A stretch of DNA of 26,407 nucleotides, taken from contig JABDBU010000008.1 in the NCBI GenBank assembly GCA_013288455.1, positions 1-26,407 of the forward strand, written 5' to 3'. A program made the translations under genes and the position numbers. Under the pieces are notes generated by a model, which ran no database searches, was not told the origin of the DNA, and saw only the letters and a program-made list of their open reading frames with translations. Shown here piece after piece: positions 25,529 through 26,407 of this stretch. Numbering within the stretch: the stretch's first letter is position 1; every line of letters begins with the position of its first letter. Origin of the DNA: Gammaproteobacteria bacterium (GTDB lineage: Bacteria > Pseudomonadota > Gammaproteobacteria > Diplorickettsiales > Diplorickettsiaceae).

Positions 25529-26407
25529 ATGAGCGCTGAAATTTATTTCTCGTCCGCGAAACAATTAGTCAACCGCATAAAAAAAAAGGAAATCTCTTGT
25601 ACAGAACTCATGCAAATTTATCTTCATCGCATAGCCCGTGTGAATCCTGCACTCAATGCTATGGTTCAGCAATTAGAATCAGAGGAAGCATTGCGGCAAG
25701 CAAGGAATGCCGATGCAAGACTTGCCAAATTTCAAGTAATAGGTCCGCTGCATGGCCTGCCTATTACGATCAAAGATACGTGCAAAGTTAAACATTTTCT
25801 TATCACAAAAGGAAGCATGGGTTATCATTTTCGTCCCAGTGAAGATGCAAGTGTAGTTGCTAGATTAAAGGCTGCTGGGGCTATTGTGATAGGGATTACC
25901 AATGTCCCTGAATGGAATATCGCCTATGAAACAGACAACGATCGCTACGGCAAAACCTGCAATCCCTATGATCTGAATCGTACTTCCGGCGGAAGTAGTG
26001 GTGGCGAAGCGGCCATTATTGCCGCTGGGGGAGTTGCCTTGGGGTTAGGCAGTGACGGAGGAGGAAGCATCCGCCAGCCTGCACATAACACAGGTATTGC
26101 AGGTCTAAAACCGACACGTGGATTAATTCCTAGCACAGGTAATGTTCCTTCAGATGGTCGAGGCCTGCTTGGCCCATTGACAAGTTATGGTCCAATGGCG
26201 CGATTCGTTGAAGATCTAGATTTGGTTTTACCCGTGTTAGCAGGGCCTGATCATAGTGATCCAGATGTCTTACCCGTCCGCCTAAACGATAAAAAACCTA
26301 TCAATTTGGAATCACTTCGCATTGCTTTTTATGCTGACAATGGCATTGCAAAACCGGATGAAGCTACTCTGCAAACTATCCGGCGTGCCGTAGAGATCTT
26401 GCAATCA
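25529..26407 (+). CDS. Amidase signature family enzyme (partial, runs off the window)
   Basis: The first 293 codons of an amidase-signature hydrolase; the frame is open to the window end, and family members are usually 450-500 aa. The Ser-cisSer-Lys triad is visible: K82 in LPITIKDTC, cis-Ser S157 in SGGSSGGEAAIIAAGG, and nucleophile S180 in LGSDGGGSIRQPA, followed by GLKPTRGLIP. These enzymes hydrolyse amide bonds of very varied substrates. The GGSSGGE form resembles fatty-acid-amide-hydrolase-like and general amidases more than GatA, whose partners gatB/gatC are not seen, so the substrate is open. The ATG follows AGAGG at a rather short spacing of 3 nt. It is divergent from the orphan gene and may share its control region. 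Confidence 0.92.
   Translation, partial: MSAEIYFSSAKQLVNRIKKKEISCTELMQIYLHRIARVNPALNAMVQQLESEEALRQARNADARLAKFQVIGPLHGLPITIKDTCKVKHFLITKGSMGYHFRPSEDASVVARLKAAGAIVIGITNVPEWNIAYETDNDRYGKTCNPYDLNRTSGGSSGGEAAIIAAGGVALGLGSDGGGSIRQPAHNTGIAGLKPTRGLIPSTGNVPSDGRGLLGPLTSYGPMARFVEDLDLVLPVLAGPDHSDPDVLPVRLNDKKPINLESLRIAFYADNGIAKPDEATLQTIRRAVEILQS

Overview
The window reads as chromosomal DNA of a gammaproteobacterium with moderately AT-rich, densely packed genes. Heptose-LPS genes (hldE, hldD), lpxC, a periplasmic cytochrome c5, MltD and the ftsQ-ftsA-ftsZ-lpxC order all point to a Gram-negative gammaproteobacterium. A class I aldolase, an MFS carrier of a type common in intracellular bacteria, a decayed autotransporter and a 918-residue orphan protein that looks like a secreted effector suggest a host-associated member of the Legionellales (Coxiella/Rickettsiella-like). 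That placement is inference; no rRNA or tRNA is present to confirm it.

Layout. 1-445 (-): debris of an autotransporter. 613-1971 (+): DprE1-like FAD oxidase, overlapping tail to tail with prlC. 1951-5072 (-): recA followed by prlC, with no recX. 5161-7547 (+): hldE-hldD, overlapping by 4 nt. 7626-7982 (+): secreted ComEA-like protein. 8134-9662 (-): class I fructose-bisphosphate aldolase, then cytochrome c5. 9966-13520 (+): dnaE. 13817-18114 (+): ftsQ, ftsA, ftsZ and lpxC, the 3' end of the dcw cluster, with dnaE standing where murC/murB/ddl are often found. 18173-19472 (-): a YafS-like methyltransferase overlapping rnhA. 19682-21025 (+): mltD. 21087-22388 (-): MFS transporter. 22512-25268 (-): the 918-aa orphan. 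25529 to the window end (+): an amidase-signature enzyme, cut by the edge.

Most of the window is housekeeping: replication and repair (dnaE, recA, rnhA), division (ftsQAZ), envelope building and remodelling (lpxC, hldE, hldD, mltD), proteolysis and central carbon metabolism. The accessory material sits at the two ends: the autotransporter remnant on the left and the MFS / orphan effector candidate / amidase block on the right. The orphan and its regulatory region, which carries a near-perfect 24-bp dyad, are the most likely places for undescribed biology. All functional calls rest on reading motifs and family patterns by eye; no database search was run.
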